NCBI GenBank assembly: GCA_965197415.1
Contig: OZ240207.1
Span: 806,001-870,000 of the forward strand
Direction of reading: 5' to 3'
Length of the DNA stretch: 64,000 bases
From: DAOUJI01 sp965197415
GTDB lineage: Bacteria; Chloroflexota; Dehalococcoidia; Lucifugimonadales; JAGWBF01
Under the pieces are notes generated by a model, which was not told where the DNA came from, did not search any database, and worked only from the letters and a program-made list of their open reading frames with translations. Positions 50,011 through 59,388 of the stretch are shown piece by piece (position 1 is the first letter of the stretch; each line of letters begins with the position of its first letter). The translations under genes were made by a program, and so were the position numbers.

Positions 50011-52107
50011 CTATGGGCAGTCGGGGTTGCACCAGATAGCCTCGTGGGTGTTGCCGCCGGTCACCACCGGGGGCGGGTAGAACCCCTTAATCTTATTGCT
50101 CACCGGCCACGCCTGGGTGACGTAGAGCATGGGAATGATGTACGGGTCCTCGATTTGCAAGTTGTGGACCTCTTGCATCAACTCCCGCACCATGGGGTCG
50201 TCCTGGTCCGATGCCAGGAGCATCGTGGCGTATATCTCCTTCAACCGCAGGAAAAGGCCGTGCTGAGGGTTGTCCGGGTCCGTCACTCCGGTCCAACCTG
50301 CGTTGCGCGCACCCGTTTGGGACCTGATAGCCTGGCTTGGGTGCGGGAATGAGAACCCTGTTGCCTGGATGTTGAACTGATAGTCACCGGCCGTGTACTT
50401 CTCCCGGGCCACCGCTCCACGAACGGCATCGATGTTGATTGTCCATCCGAAGTCTTCCAGGAACTGCCCCTTGATCACGGTTCCCACGTCGCAGTAGGCG
50501 AGGGAGGTCGAACAAGTCAGCGTAACCTTGGTGCCTTCTCCGTAGCCCGCCGCTTCGAACAGGGCTTTGGCGGCCGCAATGTCGTCAGGGTGCTTGACTC
50601 CGGCCGAACTCTCCCTGAATCCGGGGAACTGGTCCGATTCCGCCCTGGTGTAGCTCCACGGGAAACCGTCGGGCAGGGGCGTTCCCATGCCCCCGCGGTC
50701 GGCAGTCACACTCTTAAGATACGGCTGCCGGTGTATTCCCAGCTGCATGCCCTTGCGCACTCTGGGGTCGTTGAAGGGAGCCACCCTGGTGTTGAAGTGA
50801 ATGGAATATGCGTATAGGGGACCCTGCCAGTGCAGGTTGATCTTCCCGAAGGTGGTCTTTTCCAACTGCAGCAGAGCCGCTGCGTTCAGGCTGGCCTGGA
50901 AGGAGTTGGACATGAGCACCTGCTCCGTCTCGAAGGCGGCGGAGGCCCTGCCGGAAGCCGACGTGATTATGAAATGCTCGATGCCGTCCAGGTAGGGCAG
51001 GCCGCTCTTGAAGTAGTCGGGGTTCCGTTCCAGAACAGTGGACACGTCAGTGGTGTATTCGACGAATCTGTACGGGCCCGAACCTATCACAGAGTCTTTG
51101 TCCGTCGGGTTGGCAGGAAGCACTCCCCGCTCGAACAGATGCTTGGGCAGTATCATCAACTCCTGGTTGAGCATGTCGTTAAGAAATACGCCGGAAGGCG
51201 GGTCGTTGAGAGACACCGAGAAGGTGTTATCGTCAATCATCGTAGGCGGGCCCGACAAGTGAGACTGCACACCTTCAAGGGCAGACTGGCCCACGCCCGC
51301 TATTTCATCGGGGACATCGGCGAAAGCGGGGTTCAAGGCTTCCAACGCCCCTTTGGGGTCCAGCCAGATGTTGAAGCTGTTCACAAGGTCGTCCGCTCCA
51401 ACGTCTTCGCCGTCGTGCCACTTGGCGTCAGGGTTGACGGTGAAGGTATAGGTGATTCCGTCGTCGGACACGCTCCAGTCAGAGCAGAGATCGCACTTCC
51501 AGTCCAGCTTCTCCGGAGTGGCGTGGTCCCAATCGATGGTCATGTTGAAGACAGGCTTCAAGTGCACCTGGCTCTTATAAGACACTCCACCCCAGATGAA
51601 ATGGGGGTTGGGGGAGTCGTAGGCCAGCATGGGCACTACGCCGCCGAAGGGGGAGACTCCTCCGAACATCGCCGGCAGCGGAGTCGCCGTTGGAGGAATC
51701 TGCGCCACAGCCGAAGCGACGGCATCCTTCACTCCCTGGTCAACGGCGGCTTTGATTGCCGCTTCCATCTGGTCGGCTGTCAGCCCCTCGGGAATCTCGG
51801 ATATGGCCTGGGAGACTATGGCCTGCACGTCAGCGGGACTGATCCCCTCGGGAATATCGGAAATCGCCTCGGACACAATGGCCTGTACATCCTCCGCCGA
51901 CAATCCCTCAGGAATTTCAATTCCTGCGATCACTTGTTGACCAAACTGTTCCGCCAGCGCCGTGAAGTCTAAGGGTGTAGCTGTAGGAAGCGGTGTAGGT
52001 GGCGCTTGGGTCTCCTCGCCTCCACCGCAAGCCGCAGCTATGACAAACACCAACGCCAAGGGGCCAGCCAGCCACAAGGTACGATTCTTAAACCAGGTTT
52101 TCAGCAT
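50011..52107 (-). CDS. ABC transporter substrate-binding lipoprotein, family 5, with repeat stalk
   Basis: A 698-residue protein. Start ATG 52107 follows GGGAGG (52117-52112); an in-frame upstream extension to 52209 lacks a ribosome-binding site. The lipoprotein signal ends in IAAAC (Cys 27), then a Pro/Thr linker, three 20-residue repeats (65-124), a second linker and an SBP_bac_5 domain (LERNPDYFKSGLPYLDGIEH visible). It delivers its solute to the DppB/DppC permeases encoded downstream (149-nt spacer). The solute is unknown. Confidence 0.9.
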   Translation of the reverse strand: MLKTWFKNRTLWLAGPLALVFVIAAACGGGEETQAPPTPLPTATPLDFTALAEQFGQQVIAGIEIPEGLSAEDVQAIVSEAISDIPEGISPADVQAIVSQAISEIPEGLTADQMEAAIKAAVDQGVKDAVASAVAQIPPTATPLPAMFGGVSPFGGVVPMLAYDSPNPHFIWGGVSYKSQVHLKPVFNMTIDWDHATPEKLDWKCDLCSDWSVSDDGITYTFTVNPDAKWHDGEDVGADDLVNSFNIWLDPKGALEALNPAFADVPDEIAGVGQSALEGVQSHLSGPPTMIDDNTFSVSLNDPPSGVFLNDMLNQELMILPKHLFERGVLPANPTDKDSVIGSGPYRFVEYTTDVSTVLERNPDYFKSGLPYLDGIEHFIITSASGRASAAFETEQVLMSNSFQASLNAAALLQLEKTTFGKINLHWQGPLYAYSIHFNTRVAPFNDPRVRKGMQLGIHRQPYLKSVTADRGGMGTPLPDGFPWSYTRAESDQFPGFRESSAGVKHPDDIAAAKALFEAAGYGEGTKVTLTCSTSLAYCDVGTVIKGQFLEDFGWTINIDAVRGAVAREKYTAGDYQFNIQATGFSFPHPSQAIRSQTGARNAGWTGVTDPDNPQHGLFLRLKEIYATMLLASDQDDPMVRELMQEVHNLQIEDPYIIPMLYVTQAWPVSNKIKGFYPPPVVTGGNTHEAIWCNPDCP
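51736..51915 (-). repeat. Three 60-bp coding repeats (20-residue units)
   Basis: Units of the form IPEGLSAEDVQAIVSEAISx, IPEGISPADVQAIVSQAISx and a weaker third unit encode residues 65-124 of the binding protein. Same architecture as the 19-residue repeats at 28017-28418 but different sequence. Confidence 0.8.
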
Positions 52108-52226
52108 GTTTCCCTCCCTTTTGTTTCCACGCCGCTGATGGGTATTACGTTTCACGCTCCAATGGGAGCGGTCACTCCTGCCTTCGAAGCCTGGGCCATC
52201 CGCTTCCATCTGAAATTCTGGAGAAC

Positions 52227-52254
52227 ACTATCAGACGTATAATGAGCCTGTCAA
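52227..52254 (-). promoter_or_regulatory. Predicted promoter of the second ABC transporter operon
   Basis: On the minus strand TTGACA (52254-52249) and GATAGT (52232-52227) have a 16-nt spacer, giving a leader of about 115 nt to ATG 52107. Confidence 0.5.
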
Positions 52255-52278
52255 CCGTCAATTCTCTCGGCCGCTCGC

Positions 52279-54588
52279 TTACTGCTCGCCGTCCCAGAGC
52301 GTGTCCAGAATGGCCCCCGGAGACATGGGCAGCTTCTCCATCCTGACTCCAACGGCCCTGTATATGGCGTTGGCTAACGCCGCCATCGGAGGGACCAGGG
52401 GGACTTCCCCAACCCCTCTGGCGCCGTAGGGGTGTCCTGGGTTGGCCACTTCCACTATCACTGTGTCTATCATAGGCAAGTCCAGGCTGATGGGCATCCT
52501 GTAGTCGAGGAAGCTGGAATTCATAAGCTTCCCATCGTCGGAGAAGAAGTACTCCTCGTTGAGCGCCCATCCGATGCCCTGTACTGCGCCGCCCTGCATC
52601 TGCCCTTCCACGTAGCTGGGATGGATAGCCTTTCCAGCATCTTGCAGGGCCGTGTACCTGAGAATCTCCACCTTGCCCGTCTCCGGGTCCACTTCCACGT
52701 CGGCTATGTGAATAGCGAAGGACGCCCCTGAGCCGGAGGGAGTAAAGTTGGAGCGGCCCACCACAGGCCCGCCTGTGCCGTTCAGCTTGGAGGCTATCTG
52801 CCCAAACGTCAGCTTGAGTTCCGGGTCCGACTTGTGGGCGAGGACTCCGCGGGAGTAGTCCACGTCATCAGGGCTGACATCCCATATCCTGGCGGCCCTC
52901 TCAATGAGCTGCCGTTTTACGTCCTGCGCCGCCTCGTAAGCTGTCCATCCTGTCTTAAACAGGGTGCTGCTCCCTCCGGTGACCCACGTGTAGCCAATGG
53001 AATCGGTGTCAGCCACCGACGGGTTCACGTCCTCAACGGGGATGCCCAACACTTCCGCTACGTGCATGGCGATGGCGGCGCGGGAGCCTCCGATGTCCGG
53101 CGACCCCTCGACCAGGCTGACGGTGCCGTCAGCGTTGACGTTCACCACGGAGCTTGAAGCCCCGCTAGAGTTGGTCCAGAATCCCGCAGCCACTCCCCGC
53201 CCGCGATTGGGGCCTTCCAAGGGCGCGTTGTAGTGCTCGTGGGCCTTCGCGGCCTCGGCTGTCTCAATGAAGCCTATCTTCCCGAAGGGAAGCCCAGTGA
53301 CCAGCCGTGTCCCTTCCTTTGAGCCGTTCTTTATACGCATTTCCAGCGGGTCGATGCCCAGCTTCTCCGCCAATTCATCTATCAGAGTCTCGGCAGCGAA
53401 GGCGCTGTTTGGCGCTCCCGGCGCCCTGTAGGCCGCGGTCTTAGGCTGGTTCAGGACCACATCGTGGCCTTCAATTCTCACATTTTCCAGGTTGTACGGG
53501 GCGAACATGCAAAGGCAGCCCGGAGCCACAGGCGAGCCCGGGAAAGCACCTGCCTCCAAGGCCAGGAACGCATCGGCGGCGGTTATTGTTCCATCCTTGC
53601 GTGCGCCTATCTTCGCCTTCAAGTAGCCCCCGCTGGTTGGACCGGTGGCCTCGAACTCTTCTATCCGGCTCATGGTGATTTTCACTGGATGTCCGGACTT
53701 CTTGGAGAGCATCGCAGCCACGGGTTCCAGGTATACGGTCACCTTGCCTCCGAAGCCGCCCCCGATTTCCATGGGAATAACCTTAATCTTTGAAACCGGC
53801 AGGCCCAACACCTGGGACGTCTGGTCCCTTACGTTGAACTGGCCCTGGCTGCTGCACCAGACGGTGATTTTGCCGTCCGCTCCCCAGTGGGCCGTCGCGG
53901 TGTGGGGTTCGATGTACCCCTGGTGGACCGGCCTGGTGCGGAACTCCCGCTCCACGACCACGTCGGCTTCTTTGAAACCCTTCTCCAGGTCCCCATTCTG
54001 GAAAATGTGGGTGCCGGCGACGTTGGTGTCCTGTCCAGGCTCCCCTTCGGCCCTGAGACTCCCTCCCCGCATGGGAGGGTTGCCCACGTTTTCGAGCCCT
54101 TCATGGAGAATGGGCGCGTCTTCTTTCATGGCCTCAAGAACGTCGAAGACGGGTTCCAAGACCTCGTAGTCGACTTCAATAAGAGACAGCGCCTCCTCGG
54201 CAATATGGGCGCTGGTGGCAGCCACCGCTGCTACTGCGTGCCCTTTGTATAGGGCCTTGGCGTCGGCGATGCAGTTGTTGCTGAGGAACTTGAAGTTCTC
54301 CAAATTGCCCCGGACCTGGTCCGACCCTTTGCCGGAGAGCTTGGGAAAGTCAGCTCCTGTAACCACGGCCCGGACCCCGGGCAAGGCCTCGGCTTTGCTG
54401 GTGTCTATGCCTTTGATTCTGGCATGGGCGTGGGGGCTGCGGAGAATCTTGGCGTACAGCATATCGGGAAGGATGATGTCGGCCCCGTACTGGGCCCTCC
54501 CCGTTACTTTGTCGGCGCCGTCGTGGCGCACCGGCCTTGTCCCTATTACGTCGTATTCCTGTGTGGAAAGCACTACGTTGGATGCCAT
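52279..54588 (-). CDS. CoxL/XdhB-type molybdenum hydroxylase large subunit
   Basis: A 769-residue member of the xanthine dehydrogenase/CO dehydrogenase large-subunit family. Start ATG 54588 follows AGGGGG; a TTG at 54606 is less likely. Motifs are KVTGRAQYGADI (N-terminal domain), GGGFGGK (cofactor contact), AYRAPGAPNSAFAAE in the active-site loop region and GVGEVPLVPP with the catalytic Glu. The CO dehydrogenase AYRCSFR motif is absent, so the substrate is not CO. The FAD and [2Fe-2S] subunits are not adjacent. Confidence 0.9.
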   Translation of the reverse strand: MASNVVLSTQEYDVIGTRPVRHDGADKVTGRAQYGADIILPDMLYAKILRSPHAHARIKGIDTSKAEALPGVRAVVTGADFPKLSGKGSDQVRGNLENFKFLSNNCIADAKALYKGHAVAAVAATSAHIAEEALSLIEVDYEVLEPVFDVLEAMKEDAPILHEGLENVGNPPMRGGSLRAEGEPGQDTNVAGTHIFQNGDLEKGFKEADVVVEREFRTRPVHQGYIEPHTATAHWGADGKITVWCSSQGQFNVRDQTSQVLGLPVSKIKVIPMEIGGGFGGKVTVYLEPVAAMLSKKSGHPVKITMSRIEEFEATGPTSGGYLKAKIGARKDGTITAADAFLALEAGAFPGSPVAPGCLCMFAPYNLENVRIEGHDVVLNQPKTAAYRAPGAPNSAFAAETLIDELAEKLGIDPLEMRIKNGSKEGTRLVTGLPFGKIGFIETAEAAKAHEHYNAPLEGPNRGRGVAAGFWTNSSGASSSVVNVNADGTVSLVEGSPDIGGSRAAIAMHVAEVLGIPVEDVNPSVADTDSIGYTWVTGGSSTLFKTGWTAYEAAQDVKRQLIERAARIWDVSPDDVDYSRGVLAHKSDPELKLTFGQIASKLNGTGGPVVGRSNFTPSGSGASFAIHIADVEVDPETGKVEILRYTALQDAGKAIHPSYVEGQMQGGAVQGIGWALNEEYFFSDDGKLMNSSFLDYRMPISLDLPMIDTVIVEVANPGHPYGARGVGEVPLVPPMAALANAIYRAVGVRMEKLPMSPGAILDTLWDGEQ

Positions 54589-54639
54589 TCCTCGACCCCC
54601 TGACAAGATTTCAGACCCAAGCTCGCGCCCTTTGTTGTC

Positions 54640-55746
54640 CTAGAGGTTGAACTGGGGGTCCGCCCAGCCCTTTTCCTTCCGATACACCTGGAACCGGCTC
54701 GTCCTCGTCTCGCATATAATAATGCGGCCTTCCTGGTCAACGTTGACGGCCGAGGGTTTCCAGAGCTTCCATTCCACTGAGGGATCGGTGGCCCTTAGCC
54801 TGGCCTTCATGTGGTCCGGGCTTACGGACAGTCGGTCGTATACGACGTCGGCGAGTTCTTTCGCGTCCCCGTAGAACGAATGGAGGAACTCCCCTTCCGG
54901 GTCGTAAATGTTGAGCTTCTCGTTGCCCCAGTCGGTCACGTAGACGTCGCCGTCCTGGTCTATGGCTACGTCGGTGGGAAGTCGCAACTCTCCCTCTTCC
55001 TCGCCGGATGTTCCGAAGGACATCACATATTCTCCCTCGGAAGTGAACTTCTGGACGCGGTGGTTCTTCCAGTCGGCCACGTAGACAAATCCGTCCTTGT
55101 CAACAGTCAGTCCCCAGGGCATGTTGAACTCACCCTCTCCGCTGCCGGGGCCACCCCACATCCGGATGAACTCCCCGTCCTTGGTGAACACCTGGACCCT
55201 GCTGTTGCGGCTGTCCACGATGTGAAGGTTGTCGTCTCCGTCGAAGGCCAGCCCTGACGGTCCGTTAAGCTGACCGGGAGAGGTCCCCCGCTCCGGGTCA
55301 ATCATCCTCAAGTAGTGGTCGAAAGGCAGCCCGCCCACGGTGTTGGGTATTGGAATCAACTTGTGGTCCGGGTCTCCATCCATGGAGATGGAATGGTCCC
55401 AGTGACCCTTGTACTCCCCGTCTTTGTCGTATATGAAGATGTGGTTGGTGTATTCGTCGGAGATATAGAGGTTTTCCTGGCTGTCAATGGCGATGGAACT
55501 GGGGCACGGACACCGTCCGTCCCCGAAATCGCTTCCCCTGTATTGCCACACGGTTGTGGAGTCAAGGTTCGCCTTCAGAAGACCCTGGCTGGGAGTGTAC
55601 TCGATGCCCCTGCTTACGAGGTAGAGGGCTCCTCCCGGTCCTATCGCAAAGTCCACCGGGCGCAATACACCCCGCCCTCCGTCAAACTGTGACCCGAAGG
55701 CGAAGGCGTAGTTATAGACCCTGCCCTGGACCGAGGCCGTCCGCAT
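54640..55746 (-). CDS. NHL-repeat beta-propeller protein (copy A)
   Basis: A 368-residue protein of about six NHL blades (DSQENLYISDEYTNHIFIYD, DGDDNLHIVDSRNSRVQVFT, DKDGFVYVADWKNHRVQKFT, DQDGDVYVTDWGNEKLNIYD). No signal peptide is seen. It is about the same length and clearly paralogous to the protein at 59389, sharing the C-terminus QVYRKEKGWADPQFNL. It follows the DUF1800 gene by 99 nt on the same strand. Function unknown; NHL proteins act as scaffolds or lyases. Confidence 0.85.
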   Translation of the reverse strand: MRTASVQGRVYNYAFAFGSQFDGGRGVLRPVDFAIGPGGALYLVSRGIEYTPSQGLLKANLDSTTVWQYRGSDFGDGRCPCPSSIAIDSQENLYISDEYTNHIFIYDKDGEYKGHWDHSISMDGDPDHKLIPIPNTVGGLPFDHYLRMIDPERGTSPGQLNGPSGLAFDGDDNLHIVDSRNSRVQVFTKDGEFIRMWGGPGSGEGEFNMPWGLTVDKDGFVYVADWKNHRVQKFTSEGEYVMSFGTSGEEEGELRLPTDVAIDQDGDVYVTDWGNEKLNIYDPEGEFLHSFYGDAKELADVVYDRLSVSPDHMKARLRATDPSVEWKLWKPSAVNVDQEGRIIICETRTSRFQVYRKEKGWADPQFNL

Positions 55747-55845
55747 TGTTTCCTCCCTGTGCTGTCGTTGCCCTAAACAAAGGCGGCTTACGACACGGTC
55801 AGCCGCCTCCTGAACGAATTGTGATAAGTTGCCCGCTCGGGTCTC

Positions 55846-57255
55846 CTACTCGAACTGGAACTCCCTCGATGAAACGATGAGCGCCAAAGTGCTGCCGATT
55901 TTCTCAGCGGATATCCTGGAGTCTTCATCAGTGCTCCAATTAAGCCCACCGTTTTGTTGAGCTAGAGTAACCAGCTCCTCGTGCGTCCTCTCCTGGACCT
56001 CGAAGGGGCCAATCAGGTCGAGGCAGGCGTCCACAAGCTCAGACGGGGACGTGATGCCGCGTTCCCTGATACGGCTGATTATGGAACGGACTCCAGGGTA
56101 CTCCACGTTGCCGAAGGCGTCAGCACAGAAGTTGATTCTCCGGACCAGCGACCCCGAATCAATCCACTCGTGACCGGTGTGCCACCCTTCCACAGAGGGC
56201 GGGTCAAGCAGGGCTTGCCCCATGTATTCCGACTCATTGGCGTAAAGCTCCAGACCGGGCCTGGGGTACTTGAAGTCGCCGACCATCCTCATTGTGCTCA
56301 CAACCACCTCGGCCGGACTCTTGATCTTCTGGTGCATTGCCTCTTTGAAGAAGTCAGAGTTGAACAAAAACCGGAGGGTTTCGGCCATGCTGAAGTTGGA
56401 GTTGACGAAAGCGTCGCCTATCTGGTTGACGGCCACCGCGTCCCTGGGTGGAACGTCCAGCCACGCCGGCACCGGCGCCTCGTCTGCTACGAAGAAGTTG
56501 TAGAGGTGCCTGGCCATGAACCGCGCCGTGGCAGGCTGACGGGCTATGATGTCGATGACATCCTCCCCATTGAAGCGGCCCCTGTGCCCCAGCATTTCCT
56601 TCTCGCCGCCGTCGTGGTCGTCTGCGTTGTAGAGGAACTTCCAGCGGTCATAGCGGCCAAAGGGCTGTCTGGGCATCTTGGGGGCTATGGTCCAGCCCGT
56701 GAAGGCCCTTGCGCATTCGAAAACGTCCTTTTCGGTGTAGTTGCCCTGGCCCATGGAGAAGAGTTCCAGAAGTTCCCGACCCCAGTTTTCGTTGGGCTCG
56801 TCCTTGTGGTTGTAGTTGTTGTCCAACCAGAAGATCATGGCCGGGTCTTTGGCCAGCTCAATCAGCAGATCGCGGTAGCTGCCCAACCCGTAGTCGCGGA
56901 ACATGTCCGTCTGGGCCACCAGTTCCGAGGGGTTGTCCACCTTGCCGTTGCCCGTCGGGAAGAGCATGTGCCAGAAAAGCACCATCTTCTCTTCCAACTG
57001 CCTCTCACTGGCCAGGAAGTGGTACAGCATCCAGTCGCTGCACCCCGGAGGCGCCCAGGGAGTCTCCAGGTCTGGATGGAACCTGATTATCAGGTCCTGG
57101 TCGACCTTGGGCACGTCGTACTTGTCCGGCTCCACCAACTCGTCCACAACTTGCTCGTATCCCTTTTCCACGAGCCTTTCCAGCTGGTCCCGGTGGGCGC
57201 CGAACCCGGCCCTTCTCATCAGGTGGGCCATCAACGCTATGTCTTGGTCAGCCAT
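55846..57255 (-). CDS. DUF1800 protein (copy A)
   Basis: A 469-residue DUF1800 protein with the family features LMRRAGFGAHRDQLERLVEKG, NYNHKDEPNENWGRELLELF, MGQGNYTEKDVFECARAFTG and RQPATARFMARHLYNFF. DUF1800 genes usually neighbour DUF1501 genes; here the partner is an NHL gene. There is no signal peptide. The biochemical function is not established in the family. It shares most of its length with the copy at 60528. Confidence 0.9.
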   Translation of the reverse strand: MADQDIALMAHLMRRAGFGAHRDQLERLVEKGYEQVVDELVEPDKYDVPKVDQDLIIRFHPDLETPWAPPGCSDWMLYHFLASERQLEEKMVLFWHMLFPTGNGKVDNPSELVAQTDMFRDYGLGSYRDLLIELAKDPAMIFWLDNNYNHKDEPNENWGRELLELFSMGQGNYTEKDVFECARAFTGWTIAPKMPRQPFGRYDRWKFLYNADDHDGGEKEMLGHRGRFNGEDVIDIIARQPATARFMARHLYNFFVADEAPVPAWLDVPPRDAVAVNQIGDAFVNSNFSMAETLRFLFNSDFFKEAMHQKIKSPAEVVVSTMRMVGDFKYPRPGLELYANESEYMGQALLDPPSVEGWHTGHEWIDSGSLVRRINFCADAFGNVEYPGVRSIISRIRERGITSPSELVDACLDLIGPFEVQERTHEELVTLAQQNGGLNWSTDEDSRISAEKIGSTLALIVSSREFQFE

Positions 57256-57672
57256 CCTCCGCCCTCCTACTCCAAGTGTGCGTAGCTTATTAGCGGGAAT
57301 GTGGATTTTAAGCTAGATAGGTAGCATTATACAGCAGGAAAATCGCTGGGCGTCAATAGATAGGAGTAGGCGCACGGGCAGGGTCTCTCGATTGCCAAAT
57401 GTGTTGCTCACTCCGTTCGCAGTGAGCCGGTCGAACCGCATTACGACACCCTCAGGCCGAACTGGAGAAGGAGAAGCCTAACATTATCGGAAAACCCTTG
57501 GGCGGGCCAAACGGTACTCAAACGTTACATAGAGTGTGGAGTCTCCCACACGCTGTGATGAAGATATGGGTACACGATCCGATAGGCACGAACATTATTG
57601 AGGGCCGATCTGGCGTCAAGGCGTGAGCAACTATTGCAGGGCTGTTCTGGCCCGCCGGTGCATCACTCTGAC
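57256..57672. other. Gene-free spacer
   Basis: About 417 nt with no convincing reading frame, repeat or promoter. It separates the DUF1800 gene from a small minus-strand gene. Confidence 0.6.
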
Positions 57673-58026
57673 TCAGTGACTGGTCTCGACAAAGATGTGC
57701 TCTAAGGCTGCCATCTCTTCTCTCAAGCTTTGCATCATGCGTATTTCGCGGCGGAGTCGCGCCTCAATGTCCTCACCCAACGATTGGCAATATCGATAAT
57801 AGTCAACGTCGTCAGGAAATTTCATGGTGAGAATCATGGGGATCGCTGCCCGTTCTTCTACGGAAAGTCGATGGTATTCCCCATAGCGGTTGAACAGCAG
57901 GGTGACGGGCCCGATGGTGTATGTCCGGTTATTCCGTGGACTTCTGGAATTGTGACAGACCATCCATCGTGATTGTAGCTCTTCCGCCCGTTGCCTCATA
58001 GAAATTGAACCAGTAATCGTCTTCAT
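57673..58026 (-). CDS. Small hypothetical protein, start uncertain
   Basis: A 117-codon frame whose first third overlaps the 3' end of the lipoprotein gene by 98 nt. The latter part looks coding (FNRYGEYHRLSVEERAAIPM, KFPDDVDYYRYCQSLGEDIE, then a helical tail). No ATG with a ribosome-binding site is seen between the overlap and Met at 57837. It may be translated from a non-ATG start by coupling to the lipoprotein gene. No family is recognised. Confidence 0.4.
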   Translation of the reverse strand: MKTITGSISMRQRAEELQSRWMVCHNSRSPRNNRTYTIGPVTLLFNRYGEYHRLSVEERAAIPMILTMKFPDDVDYYRYCQSLGEDIEARLRREIRMMQSLREEMAALEHIFVETSH

Positions 58027-59137
58027 CCGGCCCAGGGTGACTGAACGCGGCTATGTCGCGGCTCATCTTGTCCAGCTTCCACGCGACTACGGGATGCTTC
58101 TCATCAACCAGCAGAATCACCGCCGCTCGAAAATCCCGTTGGGACTGCGATGCGTCCGGAATCCGCTTCCCGTGCTCCGCTATGATGTCCTCGATGGTAT
58201 GTGTCTTGACTTGGCTTGCAGTGAATATCAAGTGCCCATTGTCGTCCCTAACGCGGGCGCCCTCTTCGGTGTAGATCCAATTCCCGTCCTCAGCCATCCA
58301 AAGGTCAGGGACATCTTCAGGTGGTATGAAACCCGCCACGTACAATTCAATGGGGCTGTATGGGATAGGCACATAACTATCCTTGAGAGTATACCGACCG
58401 CCGCCGTGATCCACCAAGCCCGCAATATCAAACCCTCCGAGCAATCCGTTGGCGCTGTTAAATGCTCCCCAATGGTGATAGGGGGGTATGATGTTATTCC
58501 CCCAACGATGCATGATCTCATGCAGGAGCCACCCGGGCCTGGCTATATTCTCGTAGGAGTTAAGTTTGACTACTCCCTGAAGCTTGCCCGCTGATCCCCA
58601 TCTTTGAAAAGATGAAGTAATCTCCATGCCGATCCCACGCACATCATTCGACAAAGATGCATAAGTCAGTTTAAAGCCTTCAAGTCCTACCGTTTCAGAT
58701 GCGTCTAAATTACCGACTAACACAAGGAAGTCGAACCGGTCCTCAAAGTACTCATAGAAAAGCATTGCTGATTCCCGTTGTGGGAAGATGGGATCAGAAA
58801 GAAGGTCTTCTGCAATGGGAAGGATGAACACGTTGTCATTGTATATCTGTGGCTCTCCATTCAACAGCTCAGGTGTAGCCGTAGGGGTAGCGTCAACAGG
58901 GACAAGGACCACTTCTGCGGGAACGACAACAACCTCATTCAACGGCTCAGGTGTAGCCGTAGGGGTAGTGACATCGACAAGGGTCGCCGTGGGCACCGGT
59001 GCGGCCACGGTAGCCGTTGGCGGCGGCTGCGTGGGGACCAACACGAGGTCGCAGGCCACAACAGCCATAGTCAACGGCAGTGTGAGCAGGATCGAAATCC
59101 CCACCCACTTCTTGTGAACCCCATCCCTATCACTCAT
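57929..59137 (-). CDS. Lipoprotein with zincin-like HExxH motif
   Basis: A 402-residue protein. A signal ends in AVVAC (Cys 29); a low-complexity Pro/Thr/Val linker with a duplicated TPTATPE-LN unit follows (to about 95). The core contains WLLHEIMHRWGN (about 205-216), a classical HExxH zinc site, followed after a few residues by PPYHHWGAF, which may give the third ligand. It may be a surface metallopeptidase. It lies between two NHL/DUF1800 gene pairs on the same strand. The family is not recognised. Confidence 0.65.
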   Translation of the reverse strand: MSDRDGVHKKWVGISILLTLPLTMAVVACDLVLVPTQPPPTATVAAPVPTATLVDVTTPTATPEPLNEVVVVPAEVVLVPVDATPTATPELLNGEPQIYNDNVFILPIAEDLLSDPIFPQRESAMLFYEYFEDRFDFLVLVGNLDASETVGLEGFKLTYASLSNDVRGIGMEITSSFQRWGSAGKLQGVVKLNSYENIARPGWLLHEIMHRWGNNIIPPYHHWGAFNSANGLLGGFDIAGLVDHGGGRYTLKDSYVPIPYSPIELYVAGFIPPEDVPDLWMAEDGNWIYTEEGARVRDDNGHLIFTASQVKTHTIEDIIAEHGKRIPDASQSQRDFRAAVILLVDEKHPVVAWKLDKMSRDIAAFSHPGPDEDDYWFNFYEATGGRATITMDGLSQFQKSTE

Positions 59138-59388
59138 TACAGGTGAGTGTCCTGTTGACCATAACGCATGGCCGTTTCAGCCTCATCATAGTTGCGCGCT
59201 TGGCTCCTGGCTATGGAGGCGACCAGGGTGGGTACCCATCCCACTCGGGATTGCCCGTCAACTGCCTCACGCTCGATCCGCCGGCGTTCATGACGTATCA
59301 AGGTAATGGGTCAACCCAGGATTCTATAGTACCAGCCTGAATCTGAAGGTGAATGTGCTTGATTTTGTCAAGCGTGGTGGAGCCTGGT

